From the NCBI RefSeq assembly GCF_000718775.1, contig NZ_JOCB01000020.1:1-64000 (forward strand): a DNA stretch of 64,000 nucleotides, in the 5' to 3' direction. Of the stretch, positions 55,901 to 64,000 are shown one piece after another. Position numbers and translations under genes: made by a program. The stretch's first letter is position 1. Each line of letters starts with the position of its first letter. The DNA comes from Streptomyces sp. NRRL S-31. Its GTDB lineage: Bacteria > Actinomycetota > Actinomycetes > Streptomycetales > Streptomycetaceae. Under the pieces are notes generated by a model. It ran no database searches. It saw only the letters and a program-made list of their open reading frames with translations, and was not told the origin of the DNA.

Positions 55901-58900
55901 ACGCGTTCGCCCACCAGGAGGTGCCCTTCGAACGCGTGGTGGACGCCCTCCAGCCCGAGCGGGACACCAGCCGCACCCCGCTGTTCCAGGTGATGGTCGC
56001 CCTGCACAACCTCGGCGCCGAGCCACCCCGGCTGCCCGGCCTGGCGGCGGAGCCGGTGACCCCGCCGGTCCGCACCGCCGCCTTCGACCTCGCCTTCGAC
56101 TTCGTCACCGGCGACGACGGCCTCACCGGACACCTGGAGTACAACACCGGCCTCTTCGACACCGACACCGCCGAACGCCTCGCCGCCCGGCTGCGCGTCC
56201 TGCTGGAGGCCGCAGCCGAGGACCCCGGACAGGCCGTCGGCCGGCTGCCGCTGATGACCGACGAGGAACGCGACCGGGTGCTCCGCCAGGGACAGGGCGC
56301 CCGGCTGCCCGAACCGGAGACCACCTTCCCCGCCCTGTTCGAGGCCCAGGCCGCCCGCACCCCGCGGGACACCGCCCTGGCCGCCCGCGACACCACCCTG
56401 GACTTCGCCGCGCTGAACGAGCGCGCCAACCGGCTCGCCCACCACCTCATCGCCCGGGGCGCCGGCCCCGAACAGGTGGTCGCCGTCCGGCTGCCGCGCA
56501 CCTCCGAGCTGGTGGTGGCGCTGCTCGCGGTCCTCAAGGCGGGCGCCACCCTGCTCTGCCTCGACCCCGGGCTCCCCGCCGAACGCCAGGAGTTCCTGCT
56601 CTCCGACGCCCGCCCGCACACCCTGCTGACCGACCTGGACGCGGTGCCCTGGGACCGGCTGCCCGCCCACGACCCGACCGACGCCGACCGGCTCCGGCCG
56701 CTGCTGCCCTCGCACACCGCCTACCTCGTCTACACCTCCGGCTCCACCGGCCGCCCCAAGGGCGTCGCCGTCGAACACCGGAACCTGGTCAACCTCTGCC
56801 ACGACCACCGCACGCACCTGCTCGCCCCGCACACCGCCGGCGGACGGCGGCTGCGCGCCGCGCTCAGCGCCTCTTTCTCCTTCGACACCTCCTGGGAAGG
56901 ACCGCTGCTCCTCGCCCTCGGCCACGAGGTCCACCTCGTCGACGAGGACGTGCGCCTGGACCCGCGGGCGTTCTGCGACCAGGTCGTCGCGGACCGCCTC
57001 GACCTGGTCAACGTCACCCCGACCTTCCTGCGCGAACTGACCGCCGCCGGCCTGCTCGCGCCCGGCCGCCACCACCCGCGCCTGCTGCTCGTCGGCGGCG
57101 AGGCCGTCACCCCGGCCGGCTGGCGCGAACTGCTGCGCGCCGAACGGGAACAGGGCGTGGCGGTTTACAACATGTACGGACCCACCGAGACCACCGTCGA
57201 CGCCGTCTACGGCCGCTCGGCCGACCGGCCCGACCGCCCGGTCATCGGCCGCCCCGGCGGCAACCTGCGCGCCCACGTGCTCGACGGCGCCCTGCGCCCG
57301 GTGCCGCCCGGGACCCCCGGCGAGCTGTACCTGGCCGGCGCCCAGGTCGCCCGCGGCTATCTGAACCGGCCCGGCCTCACCGCCGCCCGCTTCCTCGCCG
57401 ACCCGTTCGGGGCACCGGGGGAGCGCATGTACCGCACCGGCGACCGGGCCCGCTGGGACCGGGACGGACGGCTGGAGTTCCTGGGCCGGGTGGACGAGCA
57501 GGTCAAGATCCGCGGGTTCCGCGTCGAACCCGGCGAGGTGGAGGCCGCCCTCCTGGAGCACCCGGACGTCACCGACGCCGCGGTCGCCGCCCGGGAACAC
57601 GCCGGCCGCCTCATGCTCGTCGGCTATGTGGTGCCCGCCGCCGGACGCGTCCCGTCCGCCGACGCCCTGCGCCTCGCGCTGCGCCGCACCCTGCCCGACC
57701 ACATGGTGCCCGCCGCCTTCGTCCCGCTCGCCCGCATCCCCCGCACCACCAGCGGCAAGACCGACCGGCGGGCCCTGCCCGCGCCACCCGCGCAGCCCGA
57801 CAGCGCCACCCCCTACGTCGCCCCCCGGCCCGGCACGGAGGAACGCCTGGCGGCGATCTGGGCGGACGTGCTCGGCGTCGAACGCGTCGGCGCCCGCGAC
57901 AACTTCTTCACGCTCGGCGGCGACTCCATCCTGAGCATCCAGATCGTCTCCCGCGCCCGGCAGACCGGACTCGCCCTCACCACCAAGGACGTCTTCCGCC
58001 ACCAGACGGTCGCCGAACTCGCCCTGCGCGCCACCGAGTCGGCCCCGCGGCGGCCCGACGCCGGGGAACCGGCCGAGGCGCCGCTCAGCCCGATCCAGCA
58101 CTGGTACCTGGACGGCCGCGAGCCGGGGCAGCGGCTGCGGTTCACCATGACCCAGCGCCTGGAACTCGCCCCCGGCACCGACGCCCGGGCGCTCCGGGCC
58201 GCCGCCGACGCCCTGGTGCGCCGGCACGCCGCCCTGCGCACCCGGTTCCGCCGCACCGCCGACGGCTGGCGCCAGGAGATCCTGACCGAGGCACCGGACG
58301 GCGTCCTCACCCGCCACCAGGTGGCCGCGCTGCCCGACCCGGAGCTGGAGAACGAGGTCCAGCGGCTCACCGACGAGGCACAGGCCGACCTCGACCCCAC
58401 CACGGGACGGGTCGTCCGCTTCCTGTTCTTCGACCGCGGACCGGAGCGGGCCGGCCAACTGGTCGTCACCGCACACCACCTGGTCGTCGACGGCGTCTCC
58501 TGGCGCATCCTGCTCGCCGACCTGGAGACCGCCCACCGGGCGGCCGCGGCCGGACTGCCCGTCGAACTGCCCGCCCCGGGCACCTCCTTCGGCCACTGGA
58601 CCGCCCGGCTGGAGCGGCACACCCGCGCCGGCGCCCTCGACGCCGACCTGCCGTACTGGCGGGGCACCGGCACCGCACCGGCCGAACTGCCCGCCGGCCG
58701 GCCCGGACCGAACACCCACGGCACCGCCGCCACCCTCACCGTCACCCTCGACCCGGAGACGACCGCCGCGCTGCTGCGCGAGGTCCCGGAGATCTACCGC
58801 ACCCAGGTCAACGACGTCCTGCTCAGCGCCCTCGGCCGCACCCTGGCCCGCTGGTGCGGGCGGGACACGGTGCTGCTCGGCGTGGAGGGGCACGGCCGGG

Positions 58901-61900
58901 AGGAACTGTTCGCGGACGTCGACCTGTCCCGGACCGTCGGCTGGTTCACCGCCGAGTTCCCGCTCGCCCTGCGCGTCGACCCCGACGCCGGCTGGCACGA
59001 CACGCTCCGCTCGGTCAAGGAACAACTGCGCGCCGTGCCGCTGCACGGCCTGAGCCACGGCGCGCTGCGCCACCTGGTGCCCGGTGGCCCGCTCGCCGGG
59101 GCCCCCGCCCCGCGGGTAGGCTTCAACTACCACGGCCGCTGGGACACGGACGGCGGCGGCACCGACGGCCTGCTCCGCGGCGCGCTGCCCCCGGCCGGCC
59201 GGGACACCGACCCCGACGAACCCCGGCCCTACCTCCTGGACATCACCGGCGTGGTCCAGCACGGCCGCCTCGAACTCGGCTGGACCTACCCGCCCGACGT
59301 CTACGACCAGGACACCGTCCGCCGTCTCGCCGAGGACATGCGCACGGCCCTGCGGGAGATCGTGGCGCACTGCGCCGACCCCGGCGCGGGCGGCCGGACC
59401 CCCTCCGACTTCCCCCTCGCCGGCCTCGGCCAGGACCAGCTGGACCGGCTCGTCGGCACCGGCCGGGACGTCGAGGACGTGCTGCCGCTCACCCCGCTCC
59501 AGTCCGGCATGCTCTTCCACGGCCTCGTGGACACCGAGCACGCCTACTTCGACCGCACCGCCGTACGACTGTCCGGGGTGGCCGACCCGCGCGCCTTCGC
59601 CGCCGCCTGGCAGCAGGTCGCCGACCGCACCCCGGCACTGCGCGGCAGCGTCCACTGGCACGGCCTGCCGCACCCGGTCCAGGTGGTCCACCGTCGTGCC
59701 GAACTGCCCGTCACCCACCTCGACTGGCGCGCGCTCCCGCCCGCCGAACGCGCCGAGGCCACCGAACGGCTGCTCGCCGAGGACCGCGCGGCCGGCCTGG
59801 ACCTCACCACCGCGCCGCTCACCCGGCTCACCCTGGCCGCGCTGCCCGGCGACGAGGTGCTGCTGGTGTGGTCCACCCACCACATCGTCCTGGACGGCTG
59901 GAGCACCGGGCAATTGCTCACCGAGGTGTGCGAACGCTACGCCGCGCTCACCGGCGGCCCCGACCCGGCACCCCCGGTCCGGCGGCCCTTCGCGGACTTC
60001 CTGCACTGGCTGGGCGAGCAGGACGGGACGGCGGCCGAACGGCACTGGGCCGACGCCCTCGCCGGGTTCACCGCCCGCACCCCGCTGCCCTACGACCGCA
60101 CGCCCGCCGAGGCGCACCGCGCCCGCTCGGCCGCCGCCGTCCACCACGAACTGGACGCGGAGGTCTCGCGCCGGCTGCGGGAGACGGCCGCCCGCGCCGG
60201 ACTGACCGTCAACACCGTGGTGGAGGGCGCCTGGGCGCTGCTGCTGGCCCGCTCCAGCGGCCGGGACGACGTGGTGTTCGGCACCACCGTCTCCGGCCGC
60301 CCGGCCGAACTGCCCGGCGTCGAGGGCATGATCGGCATGTTCATCAACACCGTGCCGGCCAGGGTCCGGATCCCCGCCGGGCCGGCGCTGCCCTGGCTGC
60401 GCGACCTCCAGGAGCGGCAGAGCGACGCCCGCCGCCACGACTTCCTCGCCCTGCCCCGCATCCAGGCCGTCAGCGACATCCCGTCCGGCGAACCGCTCTT
60501 CGACAGCATGGTGGTCTTCGAGAACTACCCCGTGGACGAGTCGGCGACGGCCCGCACCGGCGTCCGGGTCGAGGAGGTGCGCGCCGACGACGCCACCACC
60601 TTCCCCTGGTGCCTCCGCGCCCACCTGGCCGAACGGCTCGGCTTCGACCTGGCCTACGACCCCGCCCTGTTCGACCCCGGCACCGCCGAGCGCGCCGCGG
60701 ACCGGCTGGCCGCCCTGCTCACCACCCTCGCCGACGGGTTCGACATCCGCCTCGCCGACCTGGACCTGCTCACCCCGGCCGACCGCGAACTGCTCACCGC
60801 CTGGAACCGCACCGCCCGCCGGGCCGCCCCGCCGAGCCCCGTGGACCTGTTCGCCGAGCGGACGCGGCGCACCCCGGACGCGGTCGCGGTGCACGACGGC
60901 GACCGCCGGCTCACCTACCGGGACCTGAGCGACTGGGCACACGCCCTGGCCGCCCGCCTGCTGGCCGGCGGACTGGCCCCCGAGGACCGGGTGGCGCTGC
61001 TGATGGACCGCTCCGCCGAACTGGTCGTCGCCCAGCTCGCGGTCCTCCTGGCCGGCGGCGCCTACGTCCCCGTCGACCCCCGGGCCCCCGAGGAGCGCCG
61101 CCGCGCCCTGCTCGCCCAGGCGGGCGCGACCGTCCGGCTCACCGCCGCCGAGGTGACCGCCGCCCGCGGCACCGCCGCCGAGCGGCCGGTGCCGGCCGCC
61201 GACCCCGACCGGCTGGCGTACGTCATGTTCACCTCCGGCTCCACCGGGCTGCCCAAGGCGGTCGCGGTGCGGCACCGGGACGTGGCGGCGCTGGCCACCG
61301 ACAGCCGGTTCACCGGCGGCGTGTGCGACCGGGTGCTGCTGCACTCGCCGGTCGCCTTCGACGCCGCCACCTTCGAGGTCTGGGCGCCGCTGCTCAACGG
61401 CGGCTGCGTGGTCGTGGCCCCGGACGGGGGCGTCGACGCGGCCGGGCTGCGCCGGCTGGCCGACGGCGGCGGGCTGACCGCGCTGTGGCTCACCGCCGGA
61501 CTGTTCCGACTGCTCGCCCAGGACGCCCCCGACTGCTTCCGGGGCCTCACCCAGGTGTGGACCGGCGGCGACGTCGTACCGGCCCAGGCCGTGCGCCGGG
61601 TGCTGGCCGCCTGCCCCGGACTGACCGTCGTGGACGGCTACGGACCCACCGAGACCACCACCTTCGCCACCTCCCACGCCCTCACCGACCCGGCGGCGGT
61701 ACCCGGCACGATCCCGGTCGGCCGGCCGCTGGACGACATGCGGGTGCACGTCCTCGACGCCCGGCTGCGCCCCGTGCCGCCGGGCTGCGCGGGCGAGCTG
61801 TACCTGGCCGGCGAGGGCGTCGCCCGCGGCTACCTGGGCCGCCCCGGCGACACCGCCGCGCGCTTCCCCGCCGACCCCCTCGGCCCGCCCGGCGCCCGCA

Positions 61901-64000
61901 TGTACCGCACGGGCGACCTGGCCCGGCGGCGGCCGGACGGCACCGTCGAGTTCCTCGGCCGCGCCGACGACCAGGTGAAGATCCGGGGCTTCCGGGTGGA
62001 GCCCGGCGAGGTGGAGGCCGCGCTCGCCGCCCACCCGGACGTGGCGGACGTGGCCGTACTGGCCCGCGAGGACCGGCCGGGCGCCAAACGCCTCGTGGCC
62101 TACGTCGTCGGACCGGCCGCCCAGGACGCCGAGGGCCTGCGGGCCTTCGCCGCCCGTACCCTGCCCGACTACCTCGTCCCCGCCGCCGTCGTCCCGCTCA
62201 CCGTGCTCCCGCTCAGCCGCAACGGCAAGGTCGACCGCGCCGCCCTGCCCGCGCCGGAGGCCCTTGCGGGCCGTGCCCGGGTCGAGCCCCGCACCGACGC
62301 CGAACGCCGCACGGCGGCCGTCTTCGCGGAGGTGCTGGGCAGCGAACCCCCCGGCGTGGAGGACGACTTCTTCCAGCTCGGCGGCGACTCGATCCTCAGC
62401 ATCCGGCTCGCCTCCCGGCTCGCCGAGACCTTCGACACCGACCTCACCCCGCGCGCCGTGTTCGGCCACCCCACACCGGCCGCCCTGGCCCGGCTGCTCG
62501 GCGACCGGCGGGGCTCCGGCCGCCCGGCGCTCGTCCCGGCCGCCCGCGACGCGGTCGCCCCGATGTCCCACGCCCAGCAACGCCTGTGGTTCCTCCACGA
62601 GTTCGAGCCGGGCGGCGCCGAGTACGTCACCGCGCTCGCCCTGCGGCTGCGCGGCCGGCTGGACACCGGCGCGCTCCGCGCGGCCCTCGACGCCGTGGTG
62701 GCCCGGCACGAGTCGCTGCGCACCACCTTCGACAGCGTCGACGGCCACGGCATCCAGCGCGTCCACCCGCCGCGGGAGGTGCCGCTGCCCGTGCACGACC
62801 TGACCGGGCTCGACGGCGCGGAAGCGGAGCGGGAACTGCGCCGGCTGCTCGCCGAGGAGCGCACCCGCCCCTTCGACCTGCGCGAGGGACCGCTGCTGCG
62901 GGCCGCGCTGGTCCGGTGCGCCGAGGACGACCACGTACTCACCCTCGCCCTGCACCACATCGTCACCGACAGCTGGTCCACCGGCGTCCTGCTCGGCGAC
63001 CTCGCCCACCACTACCGCGCCGGACTCGGAGCCGGCCGGCCGGACCTGCCGCCGCTGCCGGTGCAGTACGCCGACTACGCGCACTGGCAGCGCACGGCCG
63101 GTGACGCCGAGGCCGACGAGCACCTCGCCCACTGGAAGGAGCGGCTGGCCGGTCTCGCGCCGCTGGAACTGCCCACCGACCGCCCCCGGCCGCCGGTGCG
63201 CACCAGCGCAGGGGCGACCACCCGGCTGGTGGTGCCCGCCCCGACCGCCCGGCGGCTCACCCGGCTCGCCCGGGACCACGGCACCACCCTGTTCACCACG
63301 CTCGTCGCCGCCGCCCAGGCCTACCTCGCCCGGCTCACCGGCGCCGAGGACATCGCCGTCGGCACCGTCACCTCCGGCCGCGACCGGCCCGAGACCCAGG
63401 CCCTCGTCGGGTTCTTCGTCAACACCCTGGTGCTGCGCTCCCGCGCCGAGGCCCGACGGCCGTTCACCGGGTTCCTCGACGACGTACGGCAGACCGTCCT
63501 CGACGCCTTCGCCCACCAGGACGTGCCGTTCGAACGGGTCGTGGACGAGGTCCAGCCCGTCCGCGACACCAGCCGCAGCCCGCTCTTCCAGGTCATGGTC
63601 GTCCTCCAGAACACCCCGGCCGCCGCGCTCGACCTGCCCGGCCTGGACGTCACCGACGTCGAACCGGAGTCGGACCAGGCCGCGTTCGACCTCACCCTGG
63701 AGTTCGCCGCGACCGGCTCCGGAGCCCTGCACGGCCTGCTCACCTACAACACCGACCTGTTCGACGCGGCCACCGCCGAACGGATGGCCGGACAGCTCGG
63801 CACCCTGCTGCACGCTGTCGCCGAGGACCCCGGCCGCGCCCTCGGCGCGCTGCCGCTGACCTCCGACGACGAGCTGAAGACCCTGCTGGACCAGGGCCGC
63901 GGCGGCTTCCGCCCGGTGCCCGAGACCACCCTGCCCGCCCTGTTCGAAGCGCGGGCGGCCCGTACCCCGGACGCCGTCGCGCTGATCGACGAGGACCGGG
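46951..64000 (+). CDS. Nonribosomal peptide synthetase 2, at least five modules, runs off right edge
   Basis: From ATG 46951 the frame is open to the window end: 5683 residues so far. Layout: a Ser/Pro/Gly/Gln-rich low-complexity N-terminus (1 to about 75) and a basic helix ([20 protein letters not shown]), then C6-A6-PCP6-E6 / C7-A7-PCP7 / C8-A8-PCP8-E8 / C9-A9-PCP9 / C10-A10 (cut). Phosphopantetheine serines: 1100, 2619, 3659 and 5147. C6, C8 and C10 are LCL type; C7 and C9 are DCL, matching the E domains before them. It accepts a pentapeptidyl chain from NRPS1. The terminal modules and release domain are outside the window. A GAGGA overlapping the NRPS1 stop lies about 11 bases before the start. 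No TTA codon was noticed. Confidence 0.96.
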   Translation, partial: MTSSTPSHPSGSEQPSGSGRPSGSAQASGSAEQSTGSGQPSGSGQPSGPAQPTGSAAQPTGSAQPATPAQSSRPARPSRRDRAEALPEELREALRRRLAGRAGGAAPAARQGIPRADRDRPLPLSFAQQRLWFLDRLRPGDARYNSAVAVRLTGTPDHRALSAALAAVVARHEALRTTFEETDGRPAQRVHPAGEVPLPVRDAGDLDAELLAEYSRPFDLRQGPLLRAVLLRESAASHVLLLTAHHIVTDGWSMGVVLDELCTAYDALARGAAPELPPVATQYPDFAVWQRAQLSGPRLESRLAHWRERLAGASAPELPLDRPRRGEEAGAGAVHTFAVPARLATRLRDLAAERHGTLHTALVAAVQALLARWSGQDDITVGSLTPGRARTDLERTVGFFVNTVVLRTPVDAAGSFRDLLGRAAETVGDAFAHGDTPFERIVEAVGAPREAGRNPLFDVMVLLHPDPPAATAPHGLATTAVTVPRQAATFDLSIEFVPDGDGLTGLLEYRTDLFDAATAERMAGQLLRLLEGACATPDRPLGALPLLTGEETRRVLRDWNPAPLPVAGTTHPELFERRAARTPDAPALVADGERLDHAALNARANRLAHHLIALGAGAEDLVALRLPRTADMIVAILAVWKSGAGYLPLDPALPEERVRFLLDDARPALVLDEAALGAVPATAPDTDPTDADRRAPLDPDHTAYVIYTSGSTGRPKGVVVSHRSALHLLAAHRAGFVAEAGGGPLRVALTASFSFDTSLEGVLLLADGHPLHLVDETTRMDPAALVEYVVEHRIDFLDVTPSYLRQLLPAGLLTDPRHHPRVLMLGGEAIDPALWRELAAHPDVAAHNFYGPTECTVDALSCRVDGGDRPLVGRPLPGVRAYVLDARLQPVPPGVGGELYLAGAQLARGYAGRPGLTAARFLPDPFAAPGERMYRTGDLARWTADGRLDYLGRADDQIKVRGHRVEPGEIEAALLALPDVTAAAVVAVPDRHGHTRLAAYVVPVPGAPRPAPADLRAALLRVLPDALVPSSYTTLDALPLTSNGKLDRRALPEPGNTADEREFTAPRTPDEETLAGIWAEVLGVARVGVTDNFFELGGDSILSIQAVSRARAAGLRIGSQDVFRHQTIADLAAAASRRTAAVPAPRRPHRDGPAPLGAVQEWFLATHGPLRHFSMSMLLDLPYDLDERALERALDAVVARHPALRTRFTRTDGTWRQHPGTGPAGGLLTRYGADTPPAEAASAARAALDPGTGALLRAALLTGGERPRLFLTAHHLAVDSVSWRILLAGLETAYRQAAAGEEPRPEPEHTPFADWARALAERVRAGDLDDDEPYWTREAALPRTPLPVDLPGTPLAGTVRTVRTRVDRDTTGALLRRVPAAYRTQVNDVLLSALGRVLADWTGADRVTVALEGHGREEDLAEGADLSRTVGWFTTQYPVTLTPAGPEDWGATLKSVKERLRAVPRRGLGYQALGHLGSPRPQARALGGPPLPQVCFTYHGQWEAPGGGDFAPVADVPGRDTDPAAPLDHLLDVSALVADGELEITWHYSDQVHREDTVRELAAGMVRALAAIAEHCARPGAGGRTPSDFPLARLDQAGVDRLAGDGRDVEDLLPLTPLQEGMLFHRLVGGPDDVYVDQAALLLDGVTDPDALALAWQRVTDRTPALRTSVVWEGVPVPLQVVHRHVTVPVTHADWRELDPAERAERLDRLRADDLARGLDLGTAPLMRLTLVRLPDARLHLLWTSHHLILDGWSLAQVLTDVFEEYAALTAGTAPRPPARRPFGDYVRWLAGQDSDAAHAHWRAVLDGFATPTPLPVDRVRRPGHETRSAGVHTAGLSDEVSARLARTARAAGLTLGTVVQGAWALLLSRYSAEPDVLFGTTVSGRPDDLPGAESMVGMFINTLPTRVRVDGGRTAAAWLARLQEEQAWARRYAAVSLAELTSLSDVPAGSPLFDSMVAFENYPFDEARSAVTGLRLADVSSRDATNYPLVLRAFQGERFGFDLAYDPELFDAATVRDLAGRLCLLLTELADDPHRPVRDLAWTTAEERRRMLTDWNGTERGRPADTLDALFAAQAARTPGAEAVTCGAERLDYATLDARAGRLAHRLAELGAGPETFVALALPRSADLVVAVLAVLKAGAAYLPIDPGLPAERIRHLLADAGPVALVTTRRTESGPEVPRLLLDDPDVRADLARRPAAGPPRRALPDSPAYAIFTSGSTGRPKGVVVPHANVVRLFTRTRHWFGFGPDDVWTLFHSYAFDFSVWELWGPLLHGGRLVIVPEDTARSPEDFLRLLADERVTVLNQTPSAFYPLIRADAELRDVGDRLALRTVIFGGEALDVGRLADWYARHPDTAPRLVNMYGITETTVHVTHAGLDRSTARPAAASPIGTGIPDLRLYVLDDTLKPVPPGAVGELFVAGEGLARGYLNRPGLTAARFPADPFGRPGTRMYRTGDRARWRADGTLEYLGRADQQVKIRGYRIEPGEIEAALHGHPGVGAATVGVYEDTAGTRRLVAHVVGTGAAEPPSAAELRAHLEGLLPAHMVPAAYVPMAALPLTVNGKLDRRALPAPGPDGFAADGTRTPPRTPAEHLVAAAWTDVLDTDEVGVDDDFFALGGDSILAVRVTSRLRAAFGTDVSPRLLFTHSTLAGLAAALGEPRAGDGADTIPATDPDAPAPLSYAQQRLWFLDRFEPGSTEYTTLSAVRLRGPLDTAALRTALDGLVARHEALRTTFAEHDGQARQIVHPPRPVDLPVTDLADAAALDGLLDREAATPFDLTTGPLLRARLARLAADEHVLVLAVHHIVTDGWSVGVLGRDLGELYAAALARRRPELPALPVSYRDHAAWQRSRADRAEAELAYWRRTLDGVTPLELPTDRPRPAVRTRDGALVTFTLPAALTERLRDRAGEADATLYMTLVAACQVLLARWAGTEDVTVGTVTAGRDRAELHDVVGMFVNTLVLRGRVGPELTFRELLTEVRGTVLDAFAHQEVPFERVVDALQPERDTSRTPLFQVMVALHNLGAEPPRLPGLAAEPVTPPVRTAAFDLAFDFVTGDDGLTGHLEYNTGLFDTDTAERLAARLRVLLEAAAEDPGQAVGRLPLMTDEERDRVLRQGQGARLPEPETTFPALFEAQAARTPRDTALAARDTTLDFAALNERANRLAHHLIARGAGPEQVVAVRLPRTSELVVALLAVLKAGATLLCLDPGLPAERQEFLLSDARPHTLLTDLDAVPWDRLPAHDPTDADRLRPLLPSHTAYLVYTSGSTGRPKGVAVEHRNLVNLCHDHRTHLLAPHTAGGRRLRAALSASFSFDTSWEGPLLLALGHEVHLVDEDVRLDPRAFCDQVVADRLDLVNVTPTFLRELTAAGLLAPGRHHPRLLLVGGEAVTPAGWRELLRAEREQGVAVYNMYGPTETTVDAVYGRSADRPDRPVIGRPGGNLRAHVLDGALRPVPPGTPGELYLAGAQVARGYLNRPGLTAARFLADPFGAPGERMYRTGDRARWDRDGRLEFLGRVDEQVKIRGFRVEPGEVEAALLEHPDVTDAAVAAREHAGRLMLVGYVVPAAGRVPSADALRLALRRTLPDHMVPAAFVPLARIPRTTSGKTDRRALPAPPAQPDSATPYVAPRPGTEERLAAIWADVLGVERVGARDNFFTLGGDSILSIQIVSRARQTGLALTTKDVFRHQTVAELALRATESAPRRPDAGEPAEAPLSPIQHWYLDGREPGQRLRFTMTQRLELAPGTDARALRAAADALVRRHAALRTRFRRTADGWRQEILTEAPDGVLTRHQVAALPDPELENEVQRLTDEAQADLDPTTGRVVRFLFFDRGPERAGQLVVTAHHLVVDGVSWRILLADLETAHRAAAAGLPVELPAPGTSFGHWTARLERHTRAGALDADLPYWRGTGTAPAELPAGRPGPNTHGTAATLTVTLDPETTAALLREVPEIYRTQVNDVLLSALGRTLARWCGRDTVLLGVEGHGREELFADVDLSRTVGWFTAEFPLALRVDPDAGWHDTLRSVKEQLRAVPLHGLSHGALRHLVPGGPLAGAPAPRVGFNYHGRWDTDGGGTDGLLRGALPPAGRDTDPDEPRPYLLDITGVVQHGRLELGWTYPPDVYDQDTVRRLAEDMRTALREIVAHCADPGAGGRTPSDFPLAGLGQDQLDRLVGTGRDVEDVLPLTPLQSGMLFHGLVDTEHAYFDRTAVRLSGVADPRAFAAAWQQVADRTPALRGSVHWHGLPHPVQVVHRRAELPVTHLDWRALPPAERAEATERLLAEDRAAGLDLTTAPLTRLTLAALPGDEVLLVWSTHHIVLDGWSTGQLLTEVCERYAALTGGPDPAPPVRRPFADFLHWLGEQDGTAAERHWADALAGFTARTPLPYDRTPAEAHRARSAAAVHHELDAEVSRRLRETAARAGLTVNTVVEGAWALLLARSSGRDDVVFGTTVSGRPAELPGVEGMIGMFINTVPARVRIPAGPALPWLRDLQERQSDARRHDFLALPRIQAVSDIPSGEPLFDSMVVFENYPVDESATARTGVRVEEVRADDATTFPWCLRAHLAERLGFDLAYDPALFDPGTAERAADRLAALLTTLADGFDIRLADLDLLTPADRELLTAWNRTARRAAPPSPVDLFAERTRRTPDAVAVHDGDRRLTYRDLSDWAHALAARLLAGGLAPEDRVALLMDRSAELVVAQLAVLLAGGAYVPVDPRAPEERRRALLAQAGATVRLTAAEVTAARGTAAERPVPAADPDRLAYVMFTSGSTGLPKAVAVRHRDVAALATDSRFTGGVCDRVLLHSPVAFDAATFEVWAPLLNGGCVVVAPDGGVDAAGLRRLADGGGLTALWLTAGLFRLLAQDAPDCFRGLTQVWTGGDVVPAQAVRRVLAACPGLTVVDGYGPTETTTFATSHALTDPAAVPGTIPVGRPLDDMRVHVLDARLRPVPPGCAGELYLAGEGVARGYLGRPGDTAARFPADPLGPPGARMYRTGDLARRRPDGTVEFLGRADDQVKIRGFRVEPGEVEAALAAHPDVADVAVLAREDRPGAKRLVAYVVGPAAQDAEGLRAFAARTLPDYLVPAAVVPLTVLPLSRNGKVDRAALPAPEALAGRARVEPRTDAERRTAAVFAEVLGSEPPGVEDDFFQLGGDSILSIRLASRLAETFDTDLTPRAVFGHPTPAALARLLGDRRGSGRPALVPAARDAVAPMSHAQQRLWFLHEFEPGGAEYVTALALRLRGRLDTGALRAALDAVVARHESLRTTFDSVDGHGIQRVHPPREVPLPVHDLTGLDGAEAERELRRLLAEERTRPFDLREGPLLRAALVRCAEDDHVLTLALHHIVTDSWSTGVLLGDLAHHYRAGLGAGRPDLPPLPVQYADYAHWQRTAGDAEADEHLAHWKERLAGLAPLELPTDRPRPPVRTSAGATTRLVVPAPTARRLTRLARDHGTTLFTTLVAAAQAYLARLTGAEDIAVGTVTSGRDRPETQALVGFFVNTLVLRSRAEARRPFTGFLDDVRQTVLDAFAHQDVPFERVVDEVQPVRDTSRSPLFQVMVVLQNTPAAALDLPGLDVTDVEPESDQAAFDLTLEFAATGSGALHGLLTYNTDLFDAATAERMAGQLGTLLHAVAEDPGRALGALPLTSDDELKTLLDQGRGGFRPVPETTLPALFEARAARTPDAVALIDEDR
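47300..51690 (+). other. NRPS2 module 6: C-A-PCP-E
   Basis: C6 ([25 protein letters not shown] from 245) about 47300-48590; A6 about 48655-50110; PCP6 Ser1100; E6 about 50413-51690 with HHLAVDS (1274-1280) in place of HHxxxDG and FTYHGQ in place of FNYLG. Code D-T-E-D-M-G-F-V-D-(K): the Glu/Asp lining predicts a basic substrate (Orn/Arg-type). D configuration expected. Confidence 0.85.
51775..54890 (+). other. NRPS2 module 7: C-A-PCP, threonine
   Basis: C7 ([27 protein letters not shown]) about 51775-53090; A7 about 53145-54660; PCP7 Ser2619. The A core reads [10 protein letters not shown] and [11 protein letters not shown], giving code D-F-W-N-I-G-M-V-H-(K), the classical threonine code, with the YGITE variant typical of Thr domains. 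No E domain: L-Thr. Its hydroxyl could serve in a lactone ring. Confidence 0.88.
54970..59390 (+). other. NRPS2 module 8: C-A-PCP-E
   Basis: C8 ([27 protein letters not shown]) about 54970-56270; A8 about 56325-57790; PCP8 Ser3659; E8 about 58080-59390 ([22 protein letters not shown]). Code D-T-E-N-L-G-M-V-D-(K), related to ornithine-type codes; a basic residue is predicted, D configured. Confidence 0.85.
59475..62490 (+). other. NRPS2 module 9: C-A-PCP
   Basis: C9 ([27 protein letters not shown]) about 59475-60790; A9 about 60835-62250; PCP9 Ser5147. Code D-A-F-W-W-G-G-T-F-(K), one change from module 3; Val-like substrate. No E domain, L configured. Confidence 0.85.
62560..64000 (+). other. 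NRPS2 module 10: C domain and start of A domain (cut)
   Basis: C10 ([17 protein letters not shown]) about 62560-63880 has HHIVTDS (5335-5341), with Ser in place of the motif Gly. A10 begins near 63930 ([19 protein letters not shown]) and is cut at the edge, so its substrate is unknown. Confidence 0.8.

Noticed and set aside
47343..63104. Very long plus-strand frame overlapping NRPS2
   Set aside because: Arg/Pro/Ala-rich translation with no motifs. The true frame starts at 46951 and shows all NRPS core motifs to the window edge.

Overview
This is very high-GC actinobacterial DNA, almost certainly from Streptomyces. The signs are dense GC-rich reading frames with strong third-position GC, a Streptomyces subtilisin inhibitor-type gene, a streptomycete RHH/Fic-like toxin-antitoxin pair, a multi-sensor SpoIIE-type phosphatase, rare TTA (bldA-type) leucine codons at a biosynthetic cluster, and GC-rich hairpin terminators without U tracts. 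No tRNA, rRNA, CRISPR array, insertion sequence or integrase was seen.

Positions 1-16850 hold ordinary chromosomal genes. In order they are: a Ser/Thr kinase (cut by the left edge) divergent from an ECF-like sigma factor; a PAS-GAF-PP2C-HATPase regulator; a toxin-antitoxin pair; an FMN lactate-monooxygenase-like enzyme; a secreted SSI-family protease inhibitor; a three-gene minus-strand unit (haem-oxygenase-like iron enzyme, HemK2-like methyltransferase, CDGSH-type iron-sulfur protein); a small acidic protein; a 14-TM MFS exporter; a plus-strand run of SDR, DMT transporter and polysaccharide deacetylase; a tandem array of four 123-bp repeats; an MGDG-synthase-like glycosyltransferase; and a YihY/BrkB membrane protein.

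Positions 16847-23095 form a minus-strand peptide export cassette. A 72-aa double-glycine-leader precursor is followed by an HlyD-like adaptor, a C39 peptidase/ABC transporter and a second NHLP-type ABC protein. The predicted core has no cysteine and no tailoring enzyme lies nearby. A perfect hairpin separates the precursor from the exporter genes. A PaaI-type thioesterase lies upstream, followed by about 1.2 kb without a convincing gene.

From 25135 to the right edge is a nonribosomal peptide cluster: a cytochrome P450 (two TTA codons), a beta-lactamase-fold hydrolase (one TTA codon) resembling trans-acting PBP-type thioesterases, and two giant synthetases. NRPS1 (28179-46937) has five modules: A-PCP / C-A-PCP-E / C-A-PCP-E / C-A-PCP-E / C-A-PCP. 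NRPS2 (46951 to beyond 64000) starts C-A-PCP-E / C-A-PCP / C-A-PCP-E / C-A-PCP / C-A... The line therefore has at least ten modules. It has a free-amine starter (no lipoinitiation domain), D-residues predicted at 2, 3, 4, 6 and 8, Thr at 7, basic residues probably at 6 and 8, and aliphatic residues probably at 3 and 9. The release step is not visible. If the hydrolase is the trans-acting cyclase, the missing terminal module should end in an E domain and lack a thioesterase.
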